Source of the DNA: Roseomonas sp. KE0001
GTDB taxonomy: Bacteria > Pseudomonadota > Alphaproteobacteria > Acetobacterales > Acetobacteraceae
Reading direction: 5' to 3'
DNA: 64,000 nt
Assembly (NCBI RefSeq): GCF_016107285.1
Contig: NZ_RCVQ01000003.1
Location: 372,001-436,000 of the forward strand
Under the pieces are notes generated by a model, which had not been told where the DNA came from, did no database searches, and saw only the letters and a list, made by a program, of their open reading frames with translations. Shown here in pieces: positions 1-8,888 of the stretch (positions are counted from its first letter, which is position 1; each line of letters opens with the position of its first letter). The position numbers and the translations under genes are program-made.

Positions 1-44
1 CCCGGATCTACCCGGGGCAGGTCTTCGCCCTGCCGGCGCGCTGA
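1..44 (+). CDS. C-terminal end of a truncated gene, possibly LysM-domain protein
   Basis: An open frame enters from the left edge; its codons begin at base 3 and end in TGA at 42-44, giving the residues RIYPGQVFALPAR. The pattern I-Y-P-G-Q-x-[FL]-x-[IL]-P is typical of the last strand of a LysM peptidoglycan-binding domain, which often ends such proteins. Only 13 residues are visible, so the family call is weak. Confidence 0.4.
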   Translation, partial: RIYPGQVFALPAR

Positions 45-149
45 GCCGGGCCGGGCGCCGAACCAGGGGGCGCGCAACCGAGGATCAGACGGCGGGTTGT
101 CCCGCCGGGAGTTGTTTGGCTCCCCGCGACAGACCATAACCGGGGCATC

Positions 150-878
150 ATGGCGCTTATCGAAAGCCTTCGTCTGGTTCTGGCCCCGCCGCATCCGGCC
201 GGCCGTCCCTTCATCATCGGCGGCGCGGCGGTGGCCGTGGTCGGGGGCCTGTTGCTGGGCTCCTGGCTGTTCTGGCTCGGCGCCGCCTTCACCGGCTTCT
301 GCCTGTACTTCTTCCGCGATCCCGAACGCGTGGTGCCGGACCGGCCGGTCTTCGTGGCACCGGCCGATGGTCGGGTGGTCAGCGTGGCCCAGGCCGTGCC
401 GCCCGCCGAGCTGGGCCTCGGCCCGGCGCCGCGCTGGCGCGTCGCCATCTTCCTCTCCGTGCTCGACGTGCATGTGAACCGCAGCCCGGCGGATGGCGTG
501 GTGACCAAGATCGCCTACCGCGCCGGCAAGTTCGTCAATGCGAGCCTGGACAAGGCCAGCGAGGACAATGAGCGCAACGCGCTCGCCATCCGCCTGAGCA
601 ACGGGCAGGAGATCGGCGTGGTGCAGATCGCCGGCCTGATCGCCCGCCGCATCCTCTGCGACGTGCGCGAGGGGGACAGCCTGCGCGCCGGCGAGCGCTT
701 CGGCATCATCCGCTTCGGCAGCCGCACCGACCTCTACCTCCCCGAGGGCGTCCGCCCGCTGGTCCTGGAGCACCAGCTGATGGTCGGCGGCGAGACGGTG
801 ATCGCGGAGCTGGACCCCGCGCCGCCGCGCCGCGCCGAGGGCCTGGCCGACCCCGCCGCCGCGGGTGGCCTCCTCTGA
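150..878 (+). CDS. psd: phosphatidylserine decarboxylase proenzyme, short form
   Basis: Converts phosphatidylserine to phosphatidylethanolamine at the inner membrane. The 242-aa product has a hydrophobic segment at about residues 21-52, the conserved YFFRDPER block (53-60), APADGRV (70-76) and [11 protein letters not shown] (106-116). The G190-S191 pair in IIRFGSRTD is the self-cleavage site that makes the pyruvoyl cofactor and splits the protein into beta and alpha chains. The length fits the short PSD-A subfamily found in many alphaproteobacteria. Its stop overlaps the next start by one base (TGATG), so it is translationally coupled to pssA, which makes its substrate. Confidence 0.95.
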   Translation: MALIESLRLVLAPPHPAGRPFIIGGAAVAVVGGLLLGSWLFWLGAAFTGFCLYFFRDPERVVPDRPVFVAPADGRVVSVAQAVPPAELGLGPAPRWRVAIFLSVLDVHVNRSPADGVVTKIAYRAGKFVNASLDKASEDNERNALAIRLSNGQEIGVVQIAGLIARRILCDVREGDSLRAGERFGIIRFGSRTDLYLPEGVRPLVLEHQLMVGGETVIAELDPAPPRRAEGLADPAAAGGLL

Positions 879-1777
879 TGGATGCGTCGCGCCGCCGCCG
901 CTTCCGTTTCGCCCGGCGGCAGCGCCCGCGCCTTCAGGGTCAGTCCTTCAACCGGCTGATCCCCAACATCCTGACCCTGCTCGGCCTGTGCGCCGGGCTG
1001 CTGGCCATGCGCTTCGCGCTCGACGAGCGCTGGGAACAGGCGGCCGCGCTGATCATCCTGGCCGGCGCCATCGACGGGCTGGACGGCCGCCTGGCGCGGC
1101 TGCTCAAGGCGACCAGCCGCTTCGGCGCCGAATTCGACAGCCTGGCCGATTTCCTCTCCTTCGGCGTCGCGCCCTGCATGGTGCTGTATCTCTGGACCAT
1201 GCACGACTATCGCGGCATCGGCTTCGTGCCCTGCGTCATGTTCGCCGTCTGCATGGCGCTGCGGCTGGCGCGCTTCAACGCCGCGCTGGAGGCGCCCGTG
1301 CCGCTGCCGGGGCCGGCGCCCAAGCCGGCCTATGCGCAGAGCTTCTTCACCGGCGTGCCGGCGCCGGCCGGCGCGCTGCTCGCCATGTTCCCGGTCTTCA
1401 CCTCCCTCGCTTTCGCCGGCTGGGGATGGGACAGCATGGCCAACGCGGTGCGGCATCCGCTGTTCGTCGGGCTGATGCTGATCGGCACGGCGCTGATGCT
1501 GGTCAGCACATGGCCGACCTGGTCCTTCAAGAACTTCAAGGTGCGGCGGGAATACGTCCTGCCGCTGCTGCTCTCGATCGGCGCCTATGCCGCGCTGCTG
1601 GTCAGCGAGCCCTGGGCGGCCCTGGGGGCGGCGGGGCTGATCTACTGCGCCATGCTGCCCTTCTCGATGCGCTCCTACCTGCAACTGAAGCGCGAGACGG
1701 AGGCCCTGATGGAGCCCATCGGCCCCTCGCCCGAGGAAGGCGTGGCGGAGGCCATGCCGGGGCAGCACCGACCCTGA
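878..1777 (+). CDS. pssA: CDP-diacylglycerol-serine O-phosphatidyltransferase
   Basis: Makes phosphatidylserine from CDP-diacylglycerol and L-serine, the step before Psd. The 299-aa integral membrane protein carries the CDP-alcohol phosphotransferase signature D-G-x2-A-R-x8-G-x3-D-x3-D: D69-G70, A73-R74, G83, D87 and D91. A basic N terminus is followed by several hydrophobic segments. The start overlaps the psd stop in TGATG, and psd-pssA order is a standard pairing. The C-terminal 25 residues are acidic and poorly conserved in type. Confidence 0.95.
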   Translation: MDASRRRRFRFARRQRPRLQGQSFNRLIPNILTLLGLCAGLLAMRFALDERWEQAAALIILAGAIDGLDGRLARLLKATSRFGAEFDSLADFLSFGVAPCMVLYLWTMHDYRGIGFVPCVMFAVCMALRLARFNAALEAPVPLPGPAPKPAYAQSFFTGVPAPAGALLAMFPVFTSLAFAGWGWDSMANAVRHPLFVGLMLIGTALMLVSTWPTWSFKNFKVRREYVLPLLLSIGAYAALLVSEPWAALGAAGLIYCAMLPFSMRSYLQLKRETEALMEPIGPSPEEGVAEAMPGQHRP

Positions 1778-1874
1778 CGGGCCTTGCCGCCGGCCGGCGG
1801 TGAGGCTCGCAGGCCCGCATGGATCATTCTTGAGACTCCCGCGCCGGAATGCTAAGGATCCCAGGGGTTTCCAC

Positions 1875-1904
1875 GAACATCCTTAACAGATACTAGAGAT
1901 GTTC
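1875..1904. promoter_or_regulatory. inverted repeat upstream of the protease gene
   Basis: GAACATC (1875-1881) and GATGTTC (1898-1904) form a perfect 7-bp inverted repeat with a 16-bp spacer, inside an AT-richer stretch before the gene at 1941. A second hairpin, AAACC-TTTT-GGTTT (1915-1928), lies just before the GGAG ribosome site. It looks like an operator or promoter region; no regulator is identified. Confidence 0.35.
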
Positions 1905-1940
1905 AGGGGAAATTAAACCTTTTGGTTTGATGGAGCGGCG

Positions 1941-2639
1941 ATGCGGCGAGGCTGGACAAGGCGGCGTCTGCTGGTCGGGGCGCTGGGCGTTCCGGCCCTG
2001 TTGTCCGGCTGCGCGTCGCCGCTGGCGGAGCAGGCGCTGGGAACGCCCGCGCAGGACATCGCCGCGACCGGGATCGCCGCCCTGGAGGGCCGTGGGGTCG
2101 CCGTGGCCTTCGATGCCGAGCATGTGCTGACCTGCGCGCATCTCCTGGGCGGGAGCGGGCGGCTCCGCCTGACGCGCGGCGATGGGCGCAGCGAGGCCGA
2201 GGGCGTGGTTCTCGCCCGCAGCCGCCGCATGGATCTCGCCGTGCTGCGCGTCCCGCGTGGCTTCCTGGCGCCGGTCCTGCGGGCCGCCGACCGCCCGCGC
2301 GAGGGCGAGACGGTCTGGGCGGCCGGTGTGCCGCAACTCGGCGCCGGCATCGCGCGGGGTCATGTCGAGGCGCCGGATGCCGAGATGCCCGGCTTCGGCC
2401 GTGGCTTCACCGCCCGCATGCCGGCCCTGATGGGCTATTCCGGCGGTCCGGTCGTGGATGCGGAAGGGCGGCTGCTCGGCCTCACATCGGCCCTGCCGGA
2501 CCCGGGCGCGGCCGGGGCGCTCGCCCTGCTGACCGGCGCCGACCTCGACGGGCTGACGCGGCGGGACCGCCGGATCTTCGCCCTGGCCATCCATCGCGCC
2601 GAGGCCGAGGCCCTGCATCTGCTCTCCCTGACAGGGTAG
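1941..2639 (+). CDS. trypsin-like serine protease, probable lipoprotein
   Basis: A 232-aa protein starting with an arginine-rich signal (TRRRLLVGALGVP) and a lipobox L-S-G-C with C24 as the probable acylated cysteine; the twin arginines could also suit Tat export. The rest is a small chymotrypsin-fold domain with a visible triad: H67 in LTCAHLL, D98 in RMDLAVLRVP and S167 in GYSGGPVV. It should act in the periplasm, anchored to a membrane. There is no PDZ domain, so it is not a standard DegP/HtrA. Its substrate is unknown. It stands alone behind an AT-richer promoter region. Confidence 0.8.
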   Translation: MRRGWTRRRLLVGALGVPALLSGCASPLAEQALGTPAQDIAATGIAALEGRGVAVAFDAEHVLTCAHLLGGSGRLRLTRGDGRSEAEGVVLARSRRMDLAVLRVPRGFLAPVLRAADRPREGETVWAAGVPQLGAGIARGHVEAPDAEMPGFGRGFTARMPALMGYSGGPVVDAEGRLLGLTSALPDPGAAGALALLTGADLDGLTRRDRRIFALAIHRAEAEALHLLSLTG

Positions 2640-2779
2640 GGTCCGCAACCGGAGCGCGCGGGGGATCACCGAGTTTTACCTGGACTTCGCTTCCCGCCCG
2701 CCGGCATCGTTCCGCGTGACAACCGAAGGAGGGGCGGCCGCCCCGGCCGGGCGCCCCTCCGGAATGAGGGAAGCGTGCC

Positions 2780-3214
2780 ATGACCATCTCCCGGATCCTG
2801 CGCGACAAGGGCACAGAGGTCGTCTCTGTCGCCCCCGAGGATGACGCCATCGCCATCGCCCGCGTGCTGGCGCGGCACGGTATCGGCGCCGCCCTGGTGC
2901 GCGACGACACCGGCCGCATTCTCGGCATCGTCAGCGAACGTGACATCGTGCGGGCCCTGGCGCGGGACGAGGCCGCCGCCGCCCGGCTGCCCGCCACCCG
3001 CCTGATGACCGCGGTGCGCCACACCGTGCTGCCCGAGACCCGCATCACCGAGGCTCTGGCCAAGATGACGGAGGAGCGCGTGCGCCACCTGCCGGTGATG
3101 GAGGCGGAGCAGCGGCTGATCGGCATCGTCTCCATCGGCGACCTGGTCAAGGCGCGGATCGCCGATGCGGAGAACGAGGCCAGCGCCCTGCGGGACTACG
3201 TCACCTCGGCCTGA
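2780..3214 (+). CDS. CBS-domain protein
   Basis: A 144-aa protein made of two CBS repeats (about residues 10-65 and 75-130) and little else. The repeats carry typical strands such as GIGAALVRDDTGRILGIVSERDIVRAL and RHLPVMEAEQRLIGIVSIGDLVKA. Free-standing CBS pairs bind adenosyl ligands (AMP, ATP, NAD or SAM) and act as energy sensors; the partner here is unknown. The start ATG follows GAGGGAAGC. Monocistronic by spacing. Confidence 0.9.
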   Translation: MTISRILRDKGTEVVSVAPEDDAIAIARVLARHGIGAALVRDDTGRILGIVSERDIVRALARDEAAAARLPATRLMTAVRHTVLPETRITEALAKMTEERVRHLPVMEAEQRLIGIVSIGDLVKARIADAENEASALRDYVTSA

Positions 3215-3327
3215 GCCGGCTGCGCTCCCAATGGCGAGTCCAGTGGCGAATCCGGCGGCCAAGCGCCAGCGCAACCTTTCGCGCCGGTCCGTGTTTGGCG
3301 CTCAGGATGACCACAGGGAGAACTGCC

Positions 3328-3798
3328 ATGAGGATCCTGATGATCGGCGCCGCGGGTCTGGCCCTGACCCTGGCTGCCTGCGGCACCAACGAGCGTGACC
3401 GGGTGCAGGGCGGTGCCGCCGCCGGCGCGGCCACCGGGGCCGGCGTGGGCGCGCTGGGCGGGCCGGTGGGCGCCGCGGTGGGCGCCGTGGTCGGCGGTGG
3501 CGCGGGCGCCGTGACCGGCGCGACCACCTCGCCGAGCGAGGTGAACCTGGGCAAGCCGCTCTGGCGCGATCCCGAGGTCCGCACCCCGCTGGATGAGCAG
3601 AATCGCAGCCGCGCCCGCAGCTCCAGCGGCCAGCGCGGCACGCGCGGCGGCGATGTCAACGCGGCCTTCATGGGCGGCGGCATGGTCGTCGAGGAAGGCG
3701 GCACGCCGCGCAACCCCGGCACCGCCCCGGCCTCCACCACGTCCACGGGGACCCCGGGCGCCACGCCGGTCAATCCGGCGCCGCACGCTACCCCGTAA
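3328..3798 (+). CDS. glycine-zipper lipoprotein
   Basis: A 156-aa small lipoprotein. The start at 3328 is chosen because it follows AGGGAG and gives a clean signal peptide MRILMIGAAGLALTLAAC with C18 as lipobox cysteine. Residues about 28-72 are a glycine zipper (GGAAAGAATGAGVGALGG and onward), which usually inserts in or spans the outer membrane, as in SlyB/OsmB-like proteins. The rest is Arg/Ser- and Pro/Thr-rich and probably disordered. Function is not known; families of this kind are often envelope-stress proteins. Confidence 0.8.
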   Translation: MRILMIGAAGLALTLAACGTNERDRVQGGAAAGAATGAGVGALGGPVGAAVGAVVGGGAGAVTGATTSPSEVNLGKPLWRDPEVRTPLDEQNRSRARSSSGQRGTRGGDVNAAFMGGGMVVEEGGTPRNPGTAPASTTSTGTPGATPVNPAPHATP

Positions 3799-3979
3799 GG
3801 GCCGGCCTTCCCGGCGGCGCGCCACGCGGGAGATGGCGCGCCGCTCTCCGGGATGTTCCCTCGGTCACGGTTCCGCCTGGTTTCAGAGTGTGATGATGTG
3901 TGGCGGGCCGTCGCCGCAGGATGGCGCCGGCCGCCCCGCCGCATCGCCTTGTGCCGCAAGGCCTGACCGAGGATCCGCC

Positions 3980-4486
3980 ATGAAGCCACCCATTCCCGTC
4001 CGCGAACCGCAATGGCTGAAGGAATTCAAGGCCTTCATCATGCGCGGCAATGTCATCGACCTCGCGGTCGGTATTGTCATCGGCGCGGCCTTCACGACCA
4101 TCGTCAATTCGCTGGTCGCCGACATCATCAACCCCCTCATCGGTCTGCTGATCGGCGGCGTGGACTTCTCCAACCTCTTCGTGGTGCTGAGCGGCGAACG
4201 TGGGCCCTCGCTGGAGGCGACGCGGCAGAGCGGTGCCGCGGTCATCGCCATCGGCCTCTTCATCAACGCCATCATCAAGTTCCTGATCGTCGCCATGGCG
4301 ATCTTCTGGCTGCTGCGCGTGCTGACCAAGCTGCGCATCCGTGAGGAAGCCAAGCCGACCGAGCCGCCGGGCCCGACGACGGAAGAGAAGCTGCTGATGG
4401 AGATCCGCGACGCCATCCGCGATCAGGGCCCGTCCACGCCGCTGCCGGCCTCGCCGCTGCCGGCGCCGACACCGCCGGTCCGCTGA
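3980..4486 (+). CDS. mscL: large-conductance mechanosensitive channel
   Basis: Opens under membrane tension to release solutes on osmotic downshock. The 168-aa product has the N-terminal amphipathic helix (EFKAFIMRGNVIDLAVG), pore helix TM1 at about 24-48, a periplasmic loop, TM2 at about 86-112 and a cytoplasmic helix (TTEEKLLMEIRDAIRDQ, about 133-149). The C-terminal 18 residues are Pro-rich and slightly extended compared with the usual 135-150 aa. The ATG at 3980 begins right before the conserved helix. Confidence 0.97.
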   Translation: MKPPIPVREPQWLKEFKAFIMRGNVIDLAVGIVIGAAFTTIVNSLVADIINPLIGLLIGGVDFSNLFVVLSGERGPSLEATRQSGAAVIAIGLFINAIIKFLIVAMAIFWLLRVLTKLRIREEAKPTEPPGPTTEEKLLMEIRDAIRDQGPSTPLPASPLPAPTPPVR

Positions 4487-4531
4487 GCGGCGCGGTCGCG
4501 CCCGGACAGGGGTGGTGATAGAAGCCTGGTC

Positions 4532-4924
4532 ATGCGCTTCAACCATCCCCCCTCCCTCGAGGATCTGCAGGAGATGGCCGAAACGGCCTTCTCCGCCATC
4601 CCCCAGGCCCTGCGCGACGCCGTCCGCGGCACCGCCATCCTGGTCGAGGACGTGCCCGACGAGGCCACGCTGGAGGCGCTCGATCTCGAGCATCCCTGGG
4701 AACTCACCGGCCTCTACCGCGGCATTCCGCTGACCGAGAAGACGCATCTCGGCGTCGCCTCGGAGCCGGACACCATCCTGCTCTACCGCGAGCCCATTCT
4801 GGTGGAGTGGATCGAGACCGGGGAGGATCTGTTCCGCCTGGTCCGCAACGTGCTCATCCACGAGATCGGCCACCATTTCGGCTTCTCGGACGAGGACATC
4901 GCCCGCCTCGAGGGCGAAGGCTGA
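4532..4924 (+). CDS. small zincin-like metallopeptidase family protein
   Basis: A 130-aa protein of the short bacterial possible zinc metallopeptidase family (Pfam Zincin_1 type). The motif HEIGHHFGFSD at residues 110-120 gives two histidine zinc ligands, the catalytic glutamate and a probable third ligand in HHFGFSD. The N-terminal FEEMAE-like start (PSLEDLQEMAETAFSAIP) is characteristic. No signal peptide, so cytoplasmic. Function is not established for the family. Confidence 0.9.
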   Translation: MRFNHPPSLEDLQEMAETAFSAIPQALRDAVRGTAILVEDVPDEATLEALDLEHPWELTGLYRGIPLTEKTHLGVASEPDTILLYREPILVEWIETGEDLFRLVRNVLIHEIGHHFGFSDEDIARLEGEG

Positions 4925-4946
4925 ACCGCGGCCCGCCGCGGGCTTG

Positions 4947-4990
4947 GAGCAGATCCCGATCAGGTGGACTTACCTGATCGGGTGAGGCGG
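4947..4990. repeat. dispersed palindromic repeat, copy A
   Basis: GAGCAGATCCCGATC (4947-4961) opens a hairpin whose 11-bp arms, 4955-4965 (cccgatcaggt) and 4972-4982 (acctgatcggg), are perfectly complementary around a 6-base loop. It lies between the 3' ends of two convergent genes (4924 and 5048). Related copies occur at 6829, 32018, 40249 and 40870. Confidence 0.85.
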
Positions 4991-5047
4991 CTCTCGAGAA
5001 CACTGTGCTGGAGCGGCTGCCGTGAGCCGGTGCGAACGGAAACCGCG

Positions 5048-5767
5048 CTAGCGGCATTCGGCCAGCAGGCCCTCCACGAAGGGCGGCACGATCTCGGTGG
5101 CGGGGCCGCGGTCCACCTCGTCGAAGAGATGCGACACGGCGCTGGGCTCGAGGTTCAGCTCCACCGTGCGGGCACGGTCGCGCACCGCCTCGATGAAGCC
5201 CGCCGCCGGATGCACCTGTCCCGAGGTGCCGATGGAGAGGAAAAGCTCGCAGCGCTCCAGCGCCGCCCCGATCAGCGACAGGCCGCGCGGCTCCTCGCCG
5301 AACCAGACGATGTCGGGCCGCAGGCCCCCCGCCTGGCCACAGGCGGGGCAGGGCGTCTCCGTCGAAAGATCCTCCGCCCAGTCCTGGCCCCGGCCGCAGC
5401 GCAGGCATCGCACGCGGCACAGGCTGCCGTGCATGTGCAGCAGGTGGCGCGTCGCCCCCGCCATGGCGCGGTCGTGCAGGTCATCGACATTCTGCGTCAC
5501 CAGCAGCACCGGCGAGGGCCAGTGGCGCACCAGGCGCGCCAGGGCGTGGTGCGCGGCATTGGGCTGGATGGCGGGATCACGCAGTTGCGCCCTGCGGGCG
5601 TTGTAGAAGGCATGCACGCGGGCCGGGTCGCGCGCGAAGGCCTCGGGCGTCGCGACATCCTCGATCCGGTGCTTCGCCCACAGGCCGCCCTCGTCGCGGA
5701 AGGTGGCGAGGCCGGATTCGGCGGAAACCCCGGCGCCGGTCAGGATCAGAAGAGGTGGTGCGCTCAT
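5048..5767 (-). CDS. cobB: NAD-dependent protein deacylase, sirtuin
   Basis: Removes acyl groups from protein lysines with NAD. The 239-aa product has the NAD-binding GAGVSAESG (11-19), TQNVDDLHDRA (91-101), catalytic H113 in HMHGS, and a Cys4 zinc site C121-x2-C124 and C140-x2-C143. Y55 and R58 in AFYNARR match the Y-x2-R pair that marks class III sirtuins, which prefer succinyl/malonyl lysines, so desuccinylase activity is likely. It is followed downstream by palindromic repeat A. Confidence 0.95.
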   Translation of the reverse strand: MSAPPLLILTGAGVSAESGLATFRDEGGLWAKHRIEDVATPEAFARDPARVHAFYNARRAQLRDPAIQPNAAHHALARLVRHWPSPVLLVTQNVDDLHDRAMAGATRHLLHMHGSLCRVRCLRCGRGQDWAEDLSTETPCPACGQAGGLRPDIVWFGEEPRGLSLIGAALERCELFLSIGTSGQVHPAAGFIEAVRDRARTVELNLEPSAVSHLFDEVDRGPATEIVPPFVEGLLAECR

Positions 5768-5860
5768 GCCCCGCAGAACTGGGGCGCGGCCGGAGGCGGA
5801 TCAAGCCTCCGGGGGACCATCCGCGGCGGCGGGGCGGGCACTCCCCCCGCCGCCCTGGCC

Positions 5861-6343
5861 TCAATGCTGGTGCTGACCGCCGCGCGCCCCGGCGGCCTCC
5901 ACCGCCAGATCGACCTTCACCGCGCCCGCGCGTTCGAAGACCAGCGTGACCGGCACCTGCTCGCCCTGCTTCAGCGGCTGCTTCAGGCCGATCAGCATCA
6001 GGTGGTAGCCCCCCGGGGCGAGCGTCACCTCCTGGCCGGGGGCGATGGCGAGGCCGCCTTCCACCGGCCGCATGCGCATCACCCCGCCATCCTGGATATG
6101 GGTGTGGATCTCCACCGCGCGGGCGATGTCGGCCTGGCCGGAGACCAGCCGGTCGGGCGTGGCGCCGGTGTTGCGCAGGGTCATGAAGCCGGCGCCGGTG
6201 CCGTTGGCCGGCGCGGCGCGGCTCCAGGGATGGCCGATGGCGATGTCGCCGGCGGTGTAGCTGTGCGCCAGCGCGGCGGCCGGCAGGGCGGCGGCGGCGA
6301 GGAGGCCGGGCAGCAGGAGGGAGAAGGAGCGTCGGGACGGCAT
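5861..6343 (-). CDS. periplasmic copper chaperone PCu(A)C
   Basis: Binds copper in the periplasm and helps build the CuA centre of cytochrome oxidase. The 160-aa protein has a signal peptide (about residues 1-26, ending ALAHS) and the PCu(A)C domain with candidate ligands H80/H82, M89/M91, and H114-L-M116. The C terminus ends HQH, possibly an extra metal site. The DUF2946-like gene lies just upstream on the same strand (gap 95 bases), a pairing common in copper-handling loci. Confidence 0.9.
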   Translation of the reverse strand: MPSRRSFSLLLPGLLAAAALPAAALAHSYTAGDIAIGHPWSRAAPANGTGAGFMTLRNTGATPDRLVSGQADIARAVEIHTHIQDGGVMRMRPVEGGLAIAPGQEVTLAPGGYHLMLIGLKQPLKQGEQVPVTLVFERAGAVKVDLAVEAAGARGGQHQH

Positions 6344-6438
6344 GATGGCTCACACGGGCTTTGGGCGGCCGAGCGCCGGGACGATGCCGTCCGGCGCCGC
6401 CGCCTGGAGAGGACGGAAGGCGTGGCGAGGTCTGGTGC

Positions 6439-6816
6439 TCAGGCGAGGGGCGGTCCGCGCGGCCCGTGCGCCGCGGGCCATCGGGCCGGACCGGGCCTGT
6501 CCGGCGCGCCCGTCATGGTCGGCGGGGCGGCCAGGGCGAGGGCGGCCCCGGCCTGGGGCGTGAGCGGCGGCAGGCCGGTCTGCGGCGGCGGATGGCAGGC
6601 CAGGCAGCCGCCCTCCGGCGCCGCGAGGGGGGCGCCGCCTTCCTCCGCCGGCGCGTGCCGCAGCAGCAGGCCCTCCGCGGTGCAGATCGGCACCACCCAG
6701 CCGGCCTCGCGCGCGGCGCCGCGCAGGGCGTGATGCAGACAGGCGGCCGGGACCGCGGCCGCCTGCAGCAGCAGCAGGCCGATCAGGACCGGAAGGAGGC
6801 GGCGCGGCCGGGACAT
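6439..6816 (-). CDS. DUF2946-like small membrane/periplasmic protein
   Basis: A 125-aa protein with one N-terminal hydrophobic segment (about 8-25) and the features usual in DUF2946 proteins: PICTAEGLLL near the middle, a Cys pair C-L-A-C-H, and an ARGPP-like end (GPRGPPLA). These proteins are commonly encoded beside copper chaperones and TonB receptors and are thought to be metal-linked, but no activity is known. Probably in one transcript with PCu(A)C. Confidence 0.7.
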   Translation of the reverse strand: MSRPRRLLPVLIGLLLLQAAAVPAACLHHALRGAAREAGWVVPICTAEGLLLRHAPAEEGGAPLAAPEGGCLACHPPPQTGLPPLTPQAGAALALAAPPTMTGAPDRPGPARWPAAHGPRGPPLA

Positions 6817-6828
6817 GCCCCCTGCCTA

Positions 6829-6868
6829 GAGCAGATTCCGATCCGAGGACATCACCCGATCGGACGCC
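6829..6868. repeat. dispersed palindromic repeat, copy B
   Basis: Starts CTAGAGCAGATTCCGATC (from 6826) and forms a stem of about 7 bp (tccgatc, 6837-6843, with gatcgga, 6858-6864) around a longer loop. The flank GAGCAGATTCCGATC differs from copy A at one base. It lies between the DUF2946-like gene and the thpR stop. Confidence 0.75.
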
Positions 6869-6871
6869 GCC

Positions 6872-7471
6872 CTAATGCCCCGCCTCGTGGCTGGCCAGGG
6901 GATCGGGGGAGGGATCGAGGGGCGGGCGCGGCCGGCCGTCGAGGGCATAGTCCACCTCCGCCTCGTAATGCGCCTGCTCCTTGCCGAGGCGGGAGGAGAA
7001 GAGGCAGAAATGGTCGATCGGCACCGGGTCGGGCCGGAACAGATTGTGCGCCTGGACGAAGGCGATGAGCTTGTCCGGCGCCGCCTTCTCGGTGCGGGCC
7101 AGGGTGACGTGCGGGGCGAAGCGCCGCCGCTCGGGCGGCAGGCCGGCGCGCTGCAGGGCGGTCTCCACCTTGCTCTGAAGGTGCAGCAGCGCCTCGTTGC
7201 GCTCCGCCTTCACATGCAGCGAAAGCAGCCGGCCGGCCTTCTCGAACAGGTCGACGCCGCCAAGCTGCAGGTCGAAGGGCCGGGCGCGGATGCCGGCCAG
7301 GGCCTCGTCCACCTCATCCGCCTGCCAGCCCTCGATCTCGCCGATGAAGCGCAGGGTGAGGTGGTAGTTCTCCGGCGGCACCCAGCGGGCGCCGGGAATG
7401 CCGCCCGCCAGGTCGGCCAGGTGTTCCCGCAGCGTATCCGGGATGGGCAGGGCTACGAAAAGGCGTGGCAT
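6872..7471 (-). CDS. thpR: RNA 2',3'-cyclic phosphodiesterase
   Basis: A 199-aa 2H phosphoesterase (LigT family) that opens 2',3'-cyclic phosphates on RNA and can join 2'-5' tRNA halves in vitro. Both HxTx motifs are present: YHLTLRF at about residues 36-42 and PHVTLART in the second half. The C terminus has a family-typical LEQAHYEAEVDY-like end before a short Pro-rich tail. It ends 6 bases from the tesA stop side: tesA lies immediately upstream on the same strand (7478), so the two are probably cotranscribed. Confidence 0.93.
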   Translation of the reverse strand: MPRLFVALPIPDTLREHLADLAGGIPGARWVPPENYHLTLRFIGEIEGWQADEVDEALAGIRARPFDLQLGGVDLFEKAGRLLSLHVKAERNEALLHLQSKVETALQRAGLPPERRRFAPHVTLARTEKAAPDKLIAFVQAHNLFRPDPVPIDHFCLFSSRLGKEQAHYEAEVDYALDGRPRPPLDPSPDPLASHEAGH

Positions 7472-7477
7472 GATGGC

Positions 7478-8153
7478 TCATCCTCCCTGCACCTTGGACA
7501 ACAACCTCCGCACGGCGGGAAGCATCCGCCGTGCCACTTCCTCCGCGCCCCGGGCATTGGGGTGGATGCGGTCGGGCTGGTTGAGCGAGGGCTCGCCAGC
7601 GACGCCATCCAGGAGGAAGGGGTAGAAGACCGCCTCGGGATACTCCCGCGCCAGGCGCTGGAAGGTCTCCGAGAACTCGCGCCCGTAATCGGCGCCGAGA
7701 TTGGGTGGCGCCAGCATGCCGGCCAGCAGCACCGGCAGGCCGCGCGCCTTCAGCCGGGCCAGGATGTCGGACAGGTTGGCGTAGGTCTCGGCCGGCGGGA
7801 CGCCGCGCAGCCCGTCATTGCCGCCGAGCGCCACGATCACCGCCTGGGGATCGTCGGCCAGCGCCCAGTCGAGGCGCGAGCGGCCGCCCGCCGTGGTGTC
7901 GCCGGAGACGCCGGCATCCACCACCGTCACCGCCGCGCCGGCCTCGCGCAGCAGCGCCTCGAGCCGCCGCGGCAGCGCCTCGGCATGGTCCAGCCCGTAG
8001 CCGGCGGTGATGGAATCGCCCAGCATCAGCAGCCGGACCGGCTCCGCGGCGCGGGGGCCCGGGATCGCGGCGGGCAGCGCGATCGGGATGAGATACAGTC
8101 CGAAACCGAAAAGGGCCCTTCGCACTGCGGCACGGCGGCCATATCTGCGGATC

Positions 8154-8155
<2 letters not shown>
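7478..8155 (-). CDS. tesA: arylesterase/lysophospholipase TesA, SGNH hydrolase
   Basis: A 225-aa secreted esterase. An N-terminal signal (RRALFGFGLYLIPIALPAAIPGPRA region) precedes block I GDSIT with nucleophile S48, block III GGNDGLRG and block V DRIHPNARG with the Asp and His. Start at 8155 chosen because the protein before it is not conserved in type and because the signal peptide begins there. Its ATG overlaps the divergent ABC gene's ATG by two bases in a single CATG. The divergent tesA/ybbA arrangement is also known in Escherichia coli. Confidence 0.93.
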
Positions 8156-8884
<729 letters not shown>

Positions 8885-8888
<4 letters not shown>

